Below, piece by piece: positions 43,298 to 51,657 of a stretch of DNA of 64,000 nt. Position numbers and translations under genes: made by a program. The stretch's first letter is position 1, and every line of letters begins with the position of its first letter. The stretch spans positions 6,935-70,934 of the forward strand of contig JBGAQU010000001.1 of NCBI GenBank assembly GCA_044220535.1, written 5' to 3'. The notes below the pieces were generated by a model. The model did no database searches. It saw only the letters and a program-made list of their open reading frames with translations, and was not told where the DNA came from. This stretch comes from JBDHTS01 sp044220535 (lineage in GTDB: Bacteria; Pseudomonadota; Alphaproteobacteria; Micavibrionales; Micavibrionaceae).

Positions 43298-43381
43298 GTC
43301 ATCCCGCAGCGTAGCGGAGGGATCTAAACCATAGCGGCCAGGCCAAACAGTCAAGATCCCTCCGCTACGCTGCGGGATGAC
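43298..43381. repeat. Dispersed inverted repeat, family B (84 bp)
   Basis: Arms of 28 bp pair perfectly (GTCATCCCGCAGCGTAGCGG ... CCGCTACGCTGCGGGATGAC) around a 28-bp centre. It lies between convergent rpsU and pepP. A relative is at 46587-46670. Confidence 0.88.
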
Positions 43382-43386
43382 AGTTT

Positions 43387-45192
43387 TTATAAAGGCTCAC
43401 ACACCTGTTTTAGCCATTTCTTCTCTGCTTCATCCACATGAGGCGACAGCGTATCCAACACGCGCTTGTGATAGGCGTTCAGCCATTCAATTTCATCCGC
43501 ATTCAGCAAGGCGGGATCGACAAGCCTGCGGTCGATCGGGGCCAGCGTCACGGTTTCAAACGCGTAACGCTTGCGTACCGAACCGTCATTGATCACGCCG
43601 TCTTCCGTCACCATGACCAGGTTTTCGATGCGGATGCCGTAAGCGCCTTCCTTATAGTATCCGGGCTCGTTGGACACCAGCATGCCTGGTTTGAACTGAT
43701 AATTGGCGCGGGACGATATGCCGACGCCGCGTTCATGCACAGATAGATAAATCCCTACGCCATGCCCCGTACCGTGGCCGTAATCCAGCCCCACCTGCCA
43801 CAACGCCATGCGCGCCAATGCATCAATCTGCGCGCCCGTAATGCCGTCCGGGAATTTCATGGAGGCGATGGCGATGTGCCCTTTCAGGACGCGCGTATTG
43901 TTATCTTTCATTTCCTTTGTCGGCTCGCCCACGGCAATGGTGCGGGTGATGTCGGTGGTGCCGCCCGTATATTGCCCACCACTATCCACCAGCAATATGC
44001 CAGGCGGCGTGATGGTCTTGTTGGTGGCGGCGCTGACGCGGTAATGGACGATGGCGCCATTACCCGCCCATCCGGCGATCGTATCAAAGCTGGAATCCCG
44101 GTAATCCGCCGCGGCCTTGCGGAAAGCCGCCAACCGGTCAACGACATCTTGCTCCGTCAGTTGTCCCTTCGGCGCTTCATCATCCACCCATTTTAGAAAT
44201 TTTACCATGGCGATGCCGTCACGAACATGGGCCGCACGAATGGCTTTCTGTTCTTCCAAAGTCTTGCAGGCTTTCGGCAACATGCAGGGATCTTCCTGAT
44301 GTTTTGCCACCGCGCCCGTTTTTTCCACACGCTGGCGAAACCAGACGGAGGTGACAAGATCATCCATCAATACTGGCATATTGGCTGCTTTTGCCTTGTG
44401 CCCCAGCGCATCGATCGATGCCGTTAAATCGGCGGGCGGCAGAACCTGTACCTGATTGCCAAGCGCCGACGAGACAGATATCGGCAGTCTTGCCTTATCG
44501 ATGAACCAATCCACTGATCCATCAGCATGGATGATCACAGTCGAGAGTGCGAAGGGATTATGCGGCACGTCCGAGGCACGTATGTTCAAGAGCCATGCAA
44601 TGGAATCCGGCGCGTTGATTACAGCCGCACATCCGCCCTGCTCCACAATCTTTGCAGCGATTTCCTGCCGCTTCGCCGACGCATTGCGCCCTGCGATCAG
44701 TTCGGGGAAGGGTTCCACCATGCTGGACGGCGGCGCCGGACGATCGGTCCATATCGCATCGACCAGATTGCCTTCCACCGGTACAAGCGCAATGCCGGAT
44801 ACCGCCAGTTCATTCGTCAGATCGGCAATGCCTTTCCCATTGTGCAGGCGCGGATCATAACCGATACGCTGCCCCTTTAAACCGTGAAGCGCCAGCCATG
44901 CCGAAGGCTGCTCCGGCGGCGACAGGACTGTGTCGTATAATTTCGGATCCGTTTCCTGTTTCATCTGCAGCGTGTAACGCCCGTCTGAAAATACAGCGGC
45001 TTTATCTTTTAAAACCACAGCCAATCCGGCAGACCCTGTAAAGCCGGTCAGCCAGGACAGGCGTTCCGCGCAATCGGGGACATACTCACCCAGATATTCA
45101 TCGGCGCGCGGCACCAGATACCCATCCAGATTTTTCGCGGCCATGGCGTCATGCAGGTTTTTGAGGCGGTCGGCTCTATTTACTGAAGGCAT
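43387..45192 (-). CDS. pepP: Xaa-Pro aminopeptidase (aminopeptidase P, M24B)
   Basis: This enzyme cleaves the N-terminal residue from peptides with proline in second position. The 601-residue protein has the long eukaryote-like form: two creatinase-type N-terminal domains followed by the pita-bread catalytic domain. Metal ligands are visible in LVDSGGQYTGGTTDITRT (two Asp), GHGTGHGVG (His), NEPGYYKEG (Glu) and GIRIENL (Glu). There is no signal peptide, so it is cytoplasmic. It is convergent with rpsU across a family B repeat. Confidence 0.95.
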   Translation of the reverse strand: MPSVNRADRLKNLHDAMAAKNLDGYLVPRADEYLGEYVPDCAERLSWLTGFTGSAGLAVVLKDKAAVFSDGRYTLQMKQETDPKLYDTVLSPPEQPSAWLALHGLKGQRIGYDPRLHNGKGIADLTNELAVSGIALVPVEGNLVDAIWTDRPAPPSSMVEPFPELIAGRNASAKRQEIAAKIVEQGGCAAVINAPDSIAWLLNIRASDVPHNPFALSTVIIHADGSVDWFIDKARLPISVSSALGNQVQVLPPADLTASIDALGHKAKAANMPVLMDDLVTSVWFRQRVEKTGAVAKHQEDPCMLPKACKTLEEQKAIRAAHVRDGIAMVKFLKWVDDEAPKGQLTEQDVVDRLAAFRKAAADYRDSSFDTIAGWAGNGAIVHYRVSAATNKTITPPGILLVDSGGQYTGGTTDITRTIAVGEPTKEMKDNNTRVLKGHIAIASMKFPDGITGAQIDALARMALWQVGLDYGHGTGHGVGIYLSVHERGVGISSRANYQFKPGMLVSNEPGYYKEGAYGIRIENLVMVTEDGVINDGSVRKRYAFETVTLAPIDRRLVDPALLNADEIEWLNAYHKRVLDTLSPHVDEAEKKWLKQVCEPL

Positions 45193-45324
45193 GAGAATTC
45201 CCGTTTTAGACCAGAATTATTTGTCTTTTCAGGACCTTGAAAGCCCCGGCGTGAGAATAAGTGTAACCCACAATATTATGGAGAGATACCATGAAAAAAC
45301 TGCACGCTTTTACTTGGTTTAAGC

Positions 45325-45354
45325 TTGATATGTTCCTATTTTGTTCTATATAAT
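45325..45354 (+). promoter_or_regulatory. LexA (SOS) box inside the promoter of the radical SAM/UdgX operon
   Basis: GTTC-N7-GTTC (45332-45346), the alphaproteobacterial LexA consensus, lies exactly between a -35 TTGATA (45325-45330) and a -10 TATAAT (45349-45354) spaced 18 bp. Repressor binding would block the polymerase. The start codon begins only 5 bp after the -10 box and no ribosome-binding site is present, so the mRNA is probably leaderless. Confidence 0.8.
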
Positions 45355-45359
45355 ATTCT

Positions 45360-46583
45360 ATGGATTTAACTCAAAAATTATCCCGCCTGGCCGATGCCGC
45401 GAAATACGATGCTTCTTGTTCCTCCAGCGGTTCTAAAAAGACCCGCGAAGGGAAAGGGCTGGGCAGCACGGAGGGTGGCGGCATATGTCACAGCTATACG
45501 CCAGACGGGCGTTGCGTTTCCCTTTTGAAAATCCTTCTGACCAACCATTGCATTTTCGATTGCAAATATTGCATCAACCGTGTGTCAAGCGATGTACCGC
45601 GCGTACGGTTTACGACACAGGAAGTCGTCAACCTGACGCTCGATTTTTATCGCCGCAATTACATTGAAGGTTTGTTTCTTAGCTCCGGCATTATCAAGGA
45701 TTCCGATTACACCATGGCGCAGATGAACGCCGTCGCGAAATCTTTGCGGCAGGATCATAATTTTCGCGGCTATATCCATTTGAAGACCATTCCCGGGGCC
45801 GCGGATGATCTGGTGCGGGAGGCCGGGCTGTATGCCGACCGCCTCAGCGTGAACATTGAACTTCCCACCTCTGCAGATCTCAAAAACCTGGCGCCGGAGA
45901 AAAACCGGCCGCAGCTTGAGAAAAATATGCAGGAGATTGAAACTAAATCTAATGAGCTTAAGGAAGATCGCAAGAAAGGCATGAAAGCGCCTATTTATGC
46001 GCCTGCCGGGCAAAGCACGCAGATGATTGTGGGTGCAACGCCGACAGCCGATAAGGAAATTCTTGTCACCTCTTCCCAGCTTTATAATAAATATCGCCTG
46101 CGACGCGTTTATTATTCCGCTTTCAGCCCTATTCCACATGCTGATGCGCGCTTACCTGGGAAAAGCCCGCCATTGGTGCGCGAGCATCGCCTGTACCAGG
46201 CTGATTGGATGATGCGGTTTTATAAATATGATGTAAATGAAATCGTGACGGAAGCCGAACCGGATCTGCCTTTGGATATTGACCCAAAAACTGCGTGGGC
46301 TTTGCGTAACCGTGAGTATTTTCCCATTGATATAAACATTGGAAGCCGCGAGCAATTGCTTCGCATTCCCGGCATTGGCCCGCGTTCAGTCGAAGCCATG
46401 CTGAAAATCCGGCGGCATGCGCGGTTACGACTGGATGATCTTATAAAACTGAAAATCGCGCTGAACCGTGCCAAACCCTTTTTAATTGCAGCGGACTACA
46501 ATCCGTCTTCCCTGCTGTTGGACAGTTTGAATTTACGGCAAAGATTTACGGCGAATCCAGTCCAGTTAGCATTGCCTATCTAG
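45360..46583 (+). CDS. Putative DNA modification/repair radical SAM protein
   Basis: This 407-residue protein belongs to the radical SAM family that is genetically linked to a uracil-DNA glycosylase-like partner (TIGR03916-type). The Fe4S4 motif is C64-x3-C68-x2-C71 (NHCIFDCKYC). Upstream Cys residues (about 20, 43 and 52) and C-terminal helix-hairpin-helix sequence (IGSREQLLRIPGIGPRSVEAMLKIRR) suggest DNA binding. The reaction is unknown. It starts directly behind a LexA-box promoter and is followed by a dispersed repeat and then the UdgX gene. DNA damage induction is inferred from the box. Confidence 0.9.
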   Translation: MDLTQKLSRLADAAKYDASCSSSGSKKTREGKGLGSTEGGGICHSYTPDGRCVSLLKILLTNHCIFDCKYCINRVSSDVPRVRFTTQEVVNLTLDFYRRNYIEGLFLSSGIIKDSDYTMAQMNAVAKSLRQDHNFRGYIHLKTIPGAADDLVREAGLYADRLSVNIELPTSADLKNLAPEKNRPQLEKNMQEIETKSNELKEDRKKGMKAPIYAPAGQSTQMIVGATPTADKEILVTSSQLYNKYRLRRVYYSAFSPIPHADARLPGKSPPLVREHRLYQADWMMRFYKYDVNEIVTEAEPDLPLDIDPKTAWALRNREYFPIDINIGSREQLLRIPGIGPRSVEAMLKIRRHARLRLDDLIKLKIALNRAKPFLIAADYNPSSLLLDSLNLRQRFTANPVQLALPI

Positions 46584-46586
46584 TTT

Positions 46587-46670
46587 GTTATCCCGCAGCG
46601 TATTGAAAGGATCTTCAATGATTGGCCTAGTCGCAATGACTCAGATCTCTTCGCTACGCTGCGGGATAAC
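46587..46670. repeat. Dispersed inverted repeat, family B (84 bp)
   Basis: Its ends are GTTATCCCGCAGCGTA ... TACGCTGCGGGATAAC. Compared with 43298, both ends carry the paired change GTCATCCC to GTTATCCC and GGGATGAC to GGGATAAC, so pairing is kept. The inner arm has several mismatches. It lies between the radical SAM and UdgX genes. Confidence 0.82.
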
Positions 46671-46690
46671 AAAAAAATGAAAGGGAACGC

Positions 46691-48064
46691 TTGCGTCAAG
46701 TTACCGTACATACATTTCCTGAATGGCGTACACAGGCACGGCAATTGCTCGGCGCGCAAATTCCGCCTGAATTCGTTTACTGGGGTGGCGATCAGGCTGC
46801 GCTTTTTGGCCTGCACCCGCCTGCTGTTCATCAGGAACAAGTCAAAGTTCCCCGTTTCTTTTTCGACCTTGCTGAAGCCATTGCGTGCCACCGCGATCCG
46901 GAACGCTGGGCGTTGATGTATCAAGCCCTCTGGCGCGTGACGCATGGGGAAAAGCATTTGTTTGATTTGCAAACTGATCCGCTTGTCCATCGCCTTTTCA
47001 TGATGAACAAAGCCGTGCGTCGTGATGCGCATAAAGCGAAGGCATTTGTCCGTTTTCGGGAAACGCAGGATGAATTTGGCACGCATTTTATTGCCTGGCA
47101 TCGACCCGACCATACAATCCTGCCTTTGGTTGCGCCGTTCTTTTCCCGCCGCTTCGCAGTGATGCGCTGGACGATTTTAACGCCCGACCAGTCCGTGCAT
47201 TGGGACGGAGAAACCTTGCATTACGGTCCCAGCTTCCCGCAATCCGAAGCGCCAAGCGAGGACCGGCTGGAAGATTTATGGCGCAGTTATTACCGCTCTA
47301 CCTTCAACCCCGCCCGTATCAAGCTGGACATGATGCGGCGGGAGATGCCGGTGCGTCACTGGGCCACCCTGCCTGAAACCAATATCATCCCGCAAATGCT
47401 GGCGGAGGCGGAAGACAGGATCGCCGAGATGGTCAAGCATACGGAAGGCTTTGCGGATTCGGCAGCGGATTATTTGCCGGACGCTAAAGATATCCATTCC
47501 CTGCGTCATTCGGCGATGGGCTGTAAAGGCTGCCCGCTTTACAGGGATGCCACGCAAACCGTATTCGGCGAAGGCCCGATCAAGGCGCGTTATATTCTGG
47601 TTGGCGAGCAGCCGGGCGATCAGGAAGATCTGCAAGGCCATCCCTTCGTCGGACCCGCCGGACAGTTGCTGGACCGCGCATTAGATGAAGCTCAAATCGA
47701 ACGCAGCGACGTTTACATCACCAATGCCGTCAAACATTTCAAATTTGAACAACGCGGCAAAAGCCGCATCCACGTCACACCAAAAATCCGCGAAATCAAA
47801 GCTTGCAAGCCATGGCTGGATCATGAAATCCAGGCAATCAAACCAAAAGCCATTGCCGCGCTGGGTGCAACGGCAGCAAGATCGTTGATCGGGCCGGGTT
47901 TTACCCTGAAGGAAGGCCGCGATAAATGGCATGAAGGAACGGAAGGATCAAAAATCCTGGTAACTTATCACCCTTCCGCCATACTCCGCGCGCTGAACCA
48001 TGAGCAACGAAAAATGTATTATCAGGCATTGGTAAAAGATTTAAAAAAACTAAAAGAAGCTTGA
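46691..48064 (+). CDS. udgX: DUF4130-UdgX fusion: uracil-DNA glycosylase-like repair protein
   Basis: UdgX binds uracil in DNA and forms a covalent link through a His in its R-loop. The 457-residue protein has an N-terminal TIGR03915/DUF4130-type region (FPEWRTQARQLLGAQIPPEFVYW) and a C-terminal UDG domain. The UDG domain has the Fe-S Cys pair CKGCPLY (about 277), motif GEQPGDQEDLQG (about 305), the R-loop KSRIHVTP with the candidate covalent His near 361, and TYHPSAIL. It begins at a TTG with AAAGGGA 4-5 bp upstream; the nearby ATG is in another frame. It is likely co-regulated with the radical SAM gene, although a repeat separates them. Confidence 0.9.
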   Translation: MRQVTVHTFPEWRTQARQLLGAQIPPEFVYWGGDQAALFGLHPPAVHQEQVKVPRFFFDLAEAIACHRDPERWALMYQALWRVTHGEKHLFDLQTDPLVHRLFMMNKAVRRDAHKAKAFVRFRETQDEFGTHFIAWHRPDHTILPLVAPFFSRRFAVMRWTILTPDQSVHWDGETLHYGPSFPQSEAPSEDRLEDLWRSYYRSTFNPARIKLDMMRREMPVRHWATLPETNIIPQMLAEAEDRIAEMVKHTEGFADSAADYLPDAKDIHSLRHSAMGCKGCPLYRDATQTVFGEGPIKARYILVGEQPGDQEDLQGHPFVGPAGQLLDRALDEAQIERSDVYITNAVKHFKFEQRGKSRIHVTPKIREIKACKPWLDHEIQAIKPKAIAALGATAARSLIGPGFTLKEGRDKWHEGTEGSKILVTYHPSAILRALNHEQRKMYYQALVKDLKKLKEA

Positions 48065-48070
48065 CGCTTT

Positions 48071-49702
48071 CTAATCGTTCCGAACAACATAGGCTTTCAG
48101 CTTCGCTTTTAATTCTTCAGGATTAAACGGCTTGGACAAATAATCGTCCATGCCTGATCCCAGGCACCGCTCACGATCCCCGGCCAGCACATGCGCTGTC
48201 ATGCCGATGATCGGCAGGCGCACGGTCGATCCGTTCTGACGTTCCTGTTCCCGAACCATGCGCGTGGTTTCCAGGCCGTTCATGCCGTGCATTTGCACAT
48301 CCATCAGGACAGCAGCGTACGGACGGGCATTAATTTTGTCGATGGCTTCAATACCATTCGATGCCACATCAAAACTGTAACCGAACTCCTCTAAAAATCC
48401 GGAGGCAACCATCACATTGGGCGCATAGTCTTCTACGATCAAAATGCACGGGCCTTTTTTTACAGTGCGTAACTGTTCTTTCGAAAGACCGCGCACTTCC
48501 TGAGGCGCCTTCTGATCAACCGGCTTTAATGGCAGGCGCACCGTAAATGTTGAACCCTTGCCTAGCGTACTTTCAACATAGACATCGCCACCCATGATTT
48601 CGGTAAGCGTCTTAGTGATCGCGAGGCCGAGGCCAGTGCCGCCGTATTTGCGGTTGATGGATGAATCAGCCTGCACGAATTTTTCAAAAATCGTTTCCAG
48701 TTTGTCCGGCGCGATACCAATACCCGTATCCTTGACCGCGATTTCAAGTCCGTCCGCTTCTGTTCGCACCCTAATTTGAATAGCGCCATTTTCTGTGAAT
48801 TTTACAGCATTGCTGGAAAGATTCAGGATAATCTGGCGAAAGCGCTTGGGATCGCCCATATACACGCGATCACCGATCTGCCCATCATCCAGTTCGAAAA
48901 TGATGCCTTTTTCCCGCGTACGGACAGACATGATGCTGATGATTTCCTGCAGGATCTGCGTGACGCTGAATGGGATATTCTCAAGCTCTACCGTTCGCGC
49001 TTCTATTCGCGAAATATCCAACAGGTCATTAATAAGGGCCAGCAGCGCGTCGGCGCTCAGTTGTAATGTATGAATGAATTCTTTCTGCTTATCGGTCAGT
49101 GGCTGGCTCATGGCCAGAATGTTGGCAAGGCCAATGACCGCGTTCATCGGCGTACGGATCTCATGGCTCATATTCGCCAGAAATTCGCTCTTGGCGATGT
49201 TGGCTGCTTCCGCCTTATCCTTTGCCTGGATCAACGCTGTGTTGCGGCTTTCAAGTTCCGCGATGTAATAACGCAACCTATCTTGCTGTTCCTTGTTTTC
49301 CTTACGAAGGTTCAGCTTGACAAGAGCGGCGTTGATAACATGGGGGATGAGGTCCAGGTAAACCTGTTGCACGTCCTTTACAATGTAATCCTCAGCACCG
49401 TTGTGAAGTGCTTCGATCGCCAGCATTTCATTACCGCCTGCGGTCAGCATAATGACCGGCGGCTCACCATTGGTAGGCGCAATGCGCTTCAGCACATCCA
49501 TACCGCTCATGGCAGGCAGAGTATAATCCAACAAAATCGCATTATAATTCTGCGCCGACAGAATTTGCAGCGCCGCTTCGCCCGTTGGCGCAATATCGAC
49601 GGAAAAACCCAGCCGCTCCATCCGCTTTTGTAGTAGGCGGGCAAGGCCTTCGTCATCCTCGACATACAGGATGCGCATATTGTTGCTATCTATGACTATC
49701 AT
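48071..49702 (-). CDS. Hybrid sensor histidine kinase (REC-HisKA-HATPase-REC)
   Basis: This 543-residue soluble kinase has a receiver domain at each end. The N-terminal REC (MRILYVEDD, ILLDYTLPAMSG) spans about residues 9-125. HisKA has FLANMSHEIRTPMNAVIGL with the phospho-His. The ATPase domain has an N-box (LNLSSNAVKFTENG), a G1 box (DTGIGIAPDKL) and a G2 box (GTGLGLAI). The C-terminal REC has AAVLMDVQMHGMNG. There is no membrane helix. It is the last gene of a three-gene reverse operon, 9 bp after a single-domain regulator. It probably takes part in a multistep phosphorelay; the signal is unknown. Confidence 0.93.
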   Translation of the reverse strand: MIVIDSNNMRILYVEDDEGLARLLQKRMERLGFSVDIAPTGEAALQILSAQNYNAILLDYTLPAMSGMDVLKRIAPTNGEPPVIMLTAGGNEMLAIEALHNGAEDYIVKDVQQVYLDLIPHVINAALVKLNLRKENKEQQDRLRYYIAELESRNTALIQAKDKAEAANIAKSEFLANMSHEIRTPMNAVIGLANILAMSQPLTDKQKEFIHTLQLSADALLALINDLLDISRIEARTVELENIPFSVTQILQEIISIMSVRTREKGIIFELDDGQIGDRVYMGDPKRFRQIILNLSSNAVKFTENGAIQIRVRTEADGLEIAVKDTGIGIAPDKLETIFEKFVQADSSINRKYGGTGLGLAITKTLTEIMGGDVYVESTLGKGSTFTVRLPLKPVDQKAPQEVRGLSKEQLRTVKKGPCILIVEDYAPNVMVASGFLEEFGYSFDVASNGIEAIDKINARPYAAVLMDVQMHGMNGLETTRMVREQERQNGSTVRLPIIGMTAHVLAGDRERCLGSGMDDYLSKPFNPEELKAKLKAYVVRND

Positions 49703-49711
49703 TCCATCCGG

Positions 49712-50158
49712 CTACTTTTCCGTGCCGGGCACCTTGACGACGGCCAAAAGCAGGCCGAGCTTGCGAATGGATTCCGCAAAGGCTTCGTATTCAACTGGCT
49801 TGGTCACATAAACGTTACAACCCAGTGCATAGCATCGTTCAACTTCACGCGGGTTATCCGTGGTTGTCAGGATAATGACCGGAACCAGCTTTGTCTCAGC
49901 ATCGCTCTTGATCAATTCCAGAATCTGGAACCCGTCCAGTTCCGGCAGATTAAGATCCAGCAGGATGAGCATCGGCGCCGCCTTGCGGTTACCGGCGTGT
50001 TCACCCCGGCCCAGCAAATAATCCGCCGCCTTGCGGCCGTTATCGATATGGACAATCTCGTTCATGATCCCGGCGCGACGCAGGTTCTTCTCGATCAGCT
50101 TGGCATGACCCATATCATCCTCGACCATCACAATGGTCACATGTTGCGTATCCGTCAT
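49712..50158 (-). CDS. Single-domain response regulator (Rcp1-like)
   Basis: This is a stand-alone receiver of 148 residues with the phosphoacceptor in LILLDLNLPELDG, acidic VEDD pocket, TTTD switch residue and KPVEY Lys. The extended loop (GRGEHAGNRKAAPM) is typical of Rcp1-type regulators paired with phytochrome-like or CHASE3 kinases. Its ATG overlaps the stop of the preceding kinase gene (ATGA), and the hybrid kinase follows after 9 bp. No output domain is present. Confidence 0.92.
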   Translation of the reverse strand: MTDTQHVTIVMVEDDMGHAKLIEKNLRRAGIMNEIVHIDNGRKAADYLLGRGEHAGNRKAAPMLILLDLNLPELDGFQILELIKSDAETKLVPVIILTTTDNPREVERCYALGCNVYVTKPVEYEAFAESIRKLGLLLAVVKVPGTEK

Positions 50159-51415
50159 GCTTTGGCGTCCTTTTTCAAAGTATTGGAGATGGTCAGGAAA
50201 AACGTCGTCCCGATCCCAAGTTTCGATTCACAGCGGATGGAACCGCTCATCCGTCTTAATGTAGCGCGAACATAGGCCATGCCCATACCCTCACCAGGTA
50301 TATCTTCATTATTGCCGCCGCGTCGATAAATTTCGAAGATCTTCTCCTGATCCGCTTCGCTTATGCCGCGACCGTTGTCTTTAATCCAGTATGTCGTTTC
50401 CTTGTAATTACGGTTCCCGCCAATCTCGATTCCTGACGATCGCCGTCACATCAACCGGTTCAATATTCAATGACCGCCGCCCGATGCGCGATAATTCCAA
50501 AATCGCGTTGGTCAGCTTATCCATCTTTTCAACAGACGTATGTATGTAATGCAGCGCGTCGGTGATATCCTCATCCATAATCCGGTCGAGCGTTTTGCGA
50601 TCCTGCTCATTCAAAGATGTCTTGGCGCGCTCCAGGATAGGTTTCAGCTCTTCAACCCCGAACTTCATTTCCGACGAAAACCCTTTCAGGTTGACGAGCG
50701 GCGAGCGTAAATCGTGCGAGGCAATATAGGTGAACCCTTCCATTTCCTTGTTCGCGCGGATCAGATCGGATTCGGCTGCCTGACGGCGAAGCGTCAGAAA
50801 CAAGATGACGCCGTTCGCGATCAGCAAACCGAGAATGGCGAGACCGGCGCTTAAGAAAATCGTCGAAACATAGTTTTCCTGATGAATGCGTTCTTCGGCA
50901 CTGCGTATGCCAAGAAGCTTCTTTTCATCAGAAATCATAGAATCAACCAGGCCACGGATCTTGACCATGATTTCGCGGTTGCCGAGCAATTCCTCAACCG
51001 ATACCTGGCCGCCTTTTGTATAGACAGCAATCTGTTTCCTCAGCCTTTGTTCCCGTGCAGTCATCAACTCCTTAAGATCCGCAAGCTCCGCCTGACGCGC
51101 CGTATTGTCTTCGGTCAGTCCTTTAAGATTGTTCAGAGCTGCCTCTGCATCGCTGAGGTTTTTATCAAAGGCTTCAGTAAAGACAGGTTTAAGCGTCAGC
51201 AGAAACCCGCGTTGCGCCGTTTCAGTATTGGACAATAAGGCGTAAAGGGCATATTCGGTGCTCATCACCTCATATGTATGTGCGACCCAGTCCTTGGACC
51301 GCACCACTTCCTGGTTCTTGATGTACAGCACATAGGCCAGCACGTTCATGCCCAGGCAGCTGAGCGCGAAGATCACCAGAAACCAGCGTCGGATGTTGAT
51401 AGATGATAATTCCAT
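50155..51415 (-). pseudogene. CHASE3 sensor histidine kinase with internal deletion
   Basis: The protein starts with a membrane helix, a CHASE3 periplasmic domain (about residues 35-190), a second helix and a HisKA domain with SHDLRSPLVNLKGF. After VDVTAIVR the frame meets a stop (50408). Sense coding resumes in another frame as IEIGGNRNYKETTYWIKDNGRGI, continuing through GEGMGMAYVRATLRRMSG to a stop at 50155. About 60 residues are missing at the join, including the whole N-box that binds ATP-Mg. The gene is therefore broken by a deletion that also shifts the frame, unless the assembly is wrong. It is the promoter-proximal gene of the two-component operon. Confidence 0.8.
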
Positions 51416-51657
51416 AATATTATTCGATTGAATTTTCAGGCCCAGCTTTTATATCCTTGTTGCGTATGCAGGACAATACAAAGCAATGACCGAAAAGCTA
51501 GGATTTGCGCCAAGCGTAGCGGTGAAATCATCAAATTCAGGCGCATTTCATCAAAGATCGCAAACTGCGCTGCAGCGCAACCAATTTCTTGTAAAACCAT
51601 ACCCGATATGGCACAAGTCAACCCACATTAAAATGGCGGAAGCGTAAGGATAGATAG

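Noticed and set aside
45291..45353. 20-codon frame with GGAGAG ahead, upstream of the radical SAM gene
   Set aside because: It covers the -35, LexA and -10 elements, so it would not be on the operon mRNA; it is too short to support as a gene.
51566..51579. Perfect 14-bp palindrome TGCGCTGCAGCGCA ahead of the phosphohexomutase gene
   Set aside because: No positional relation to promoter boxes was seen and self-complementary GC-rich 14-mers are not rare; too little to call a site.
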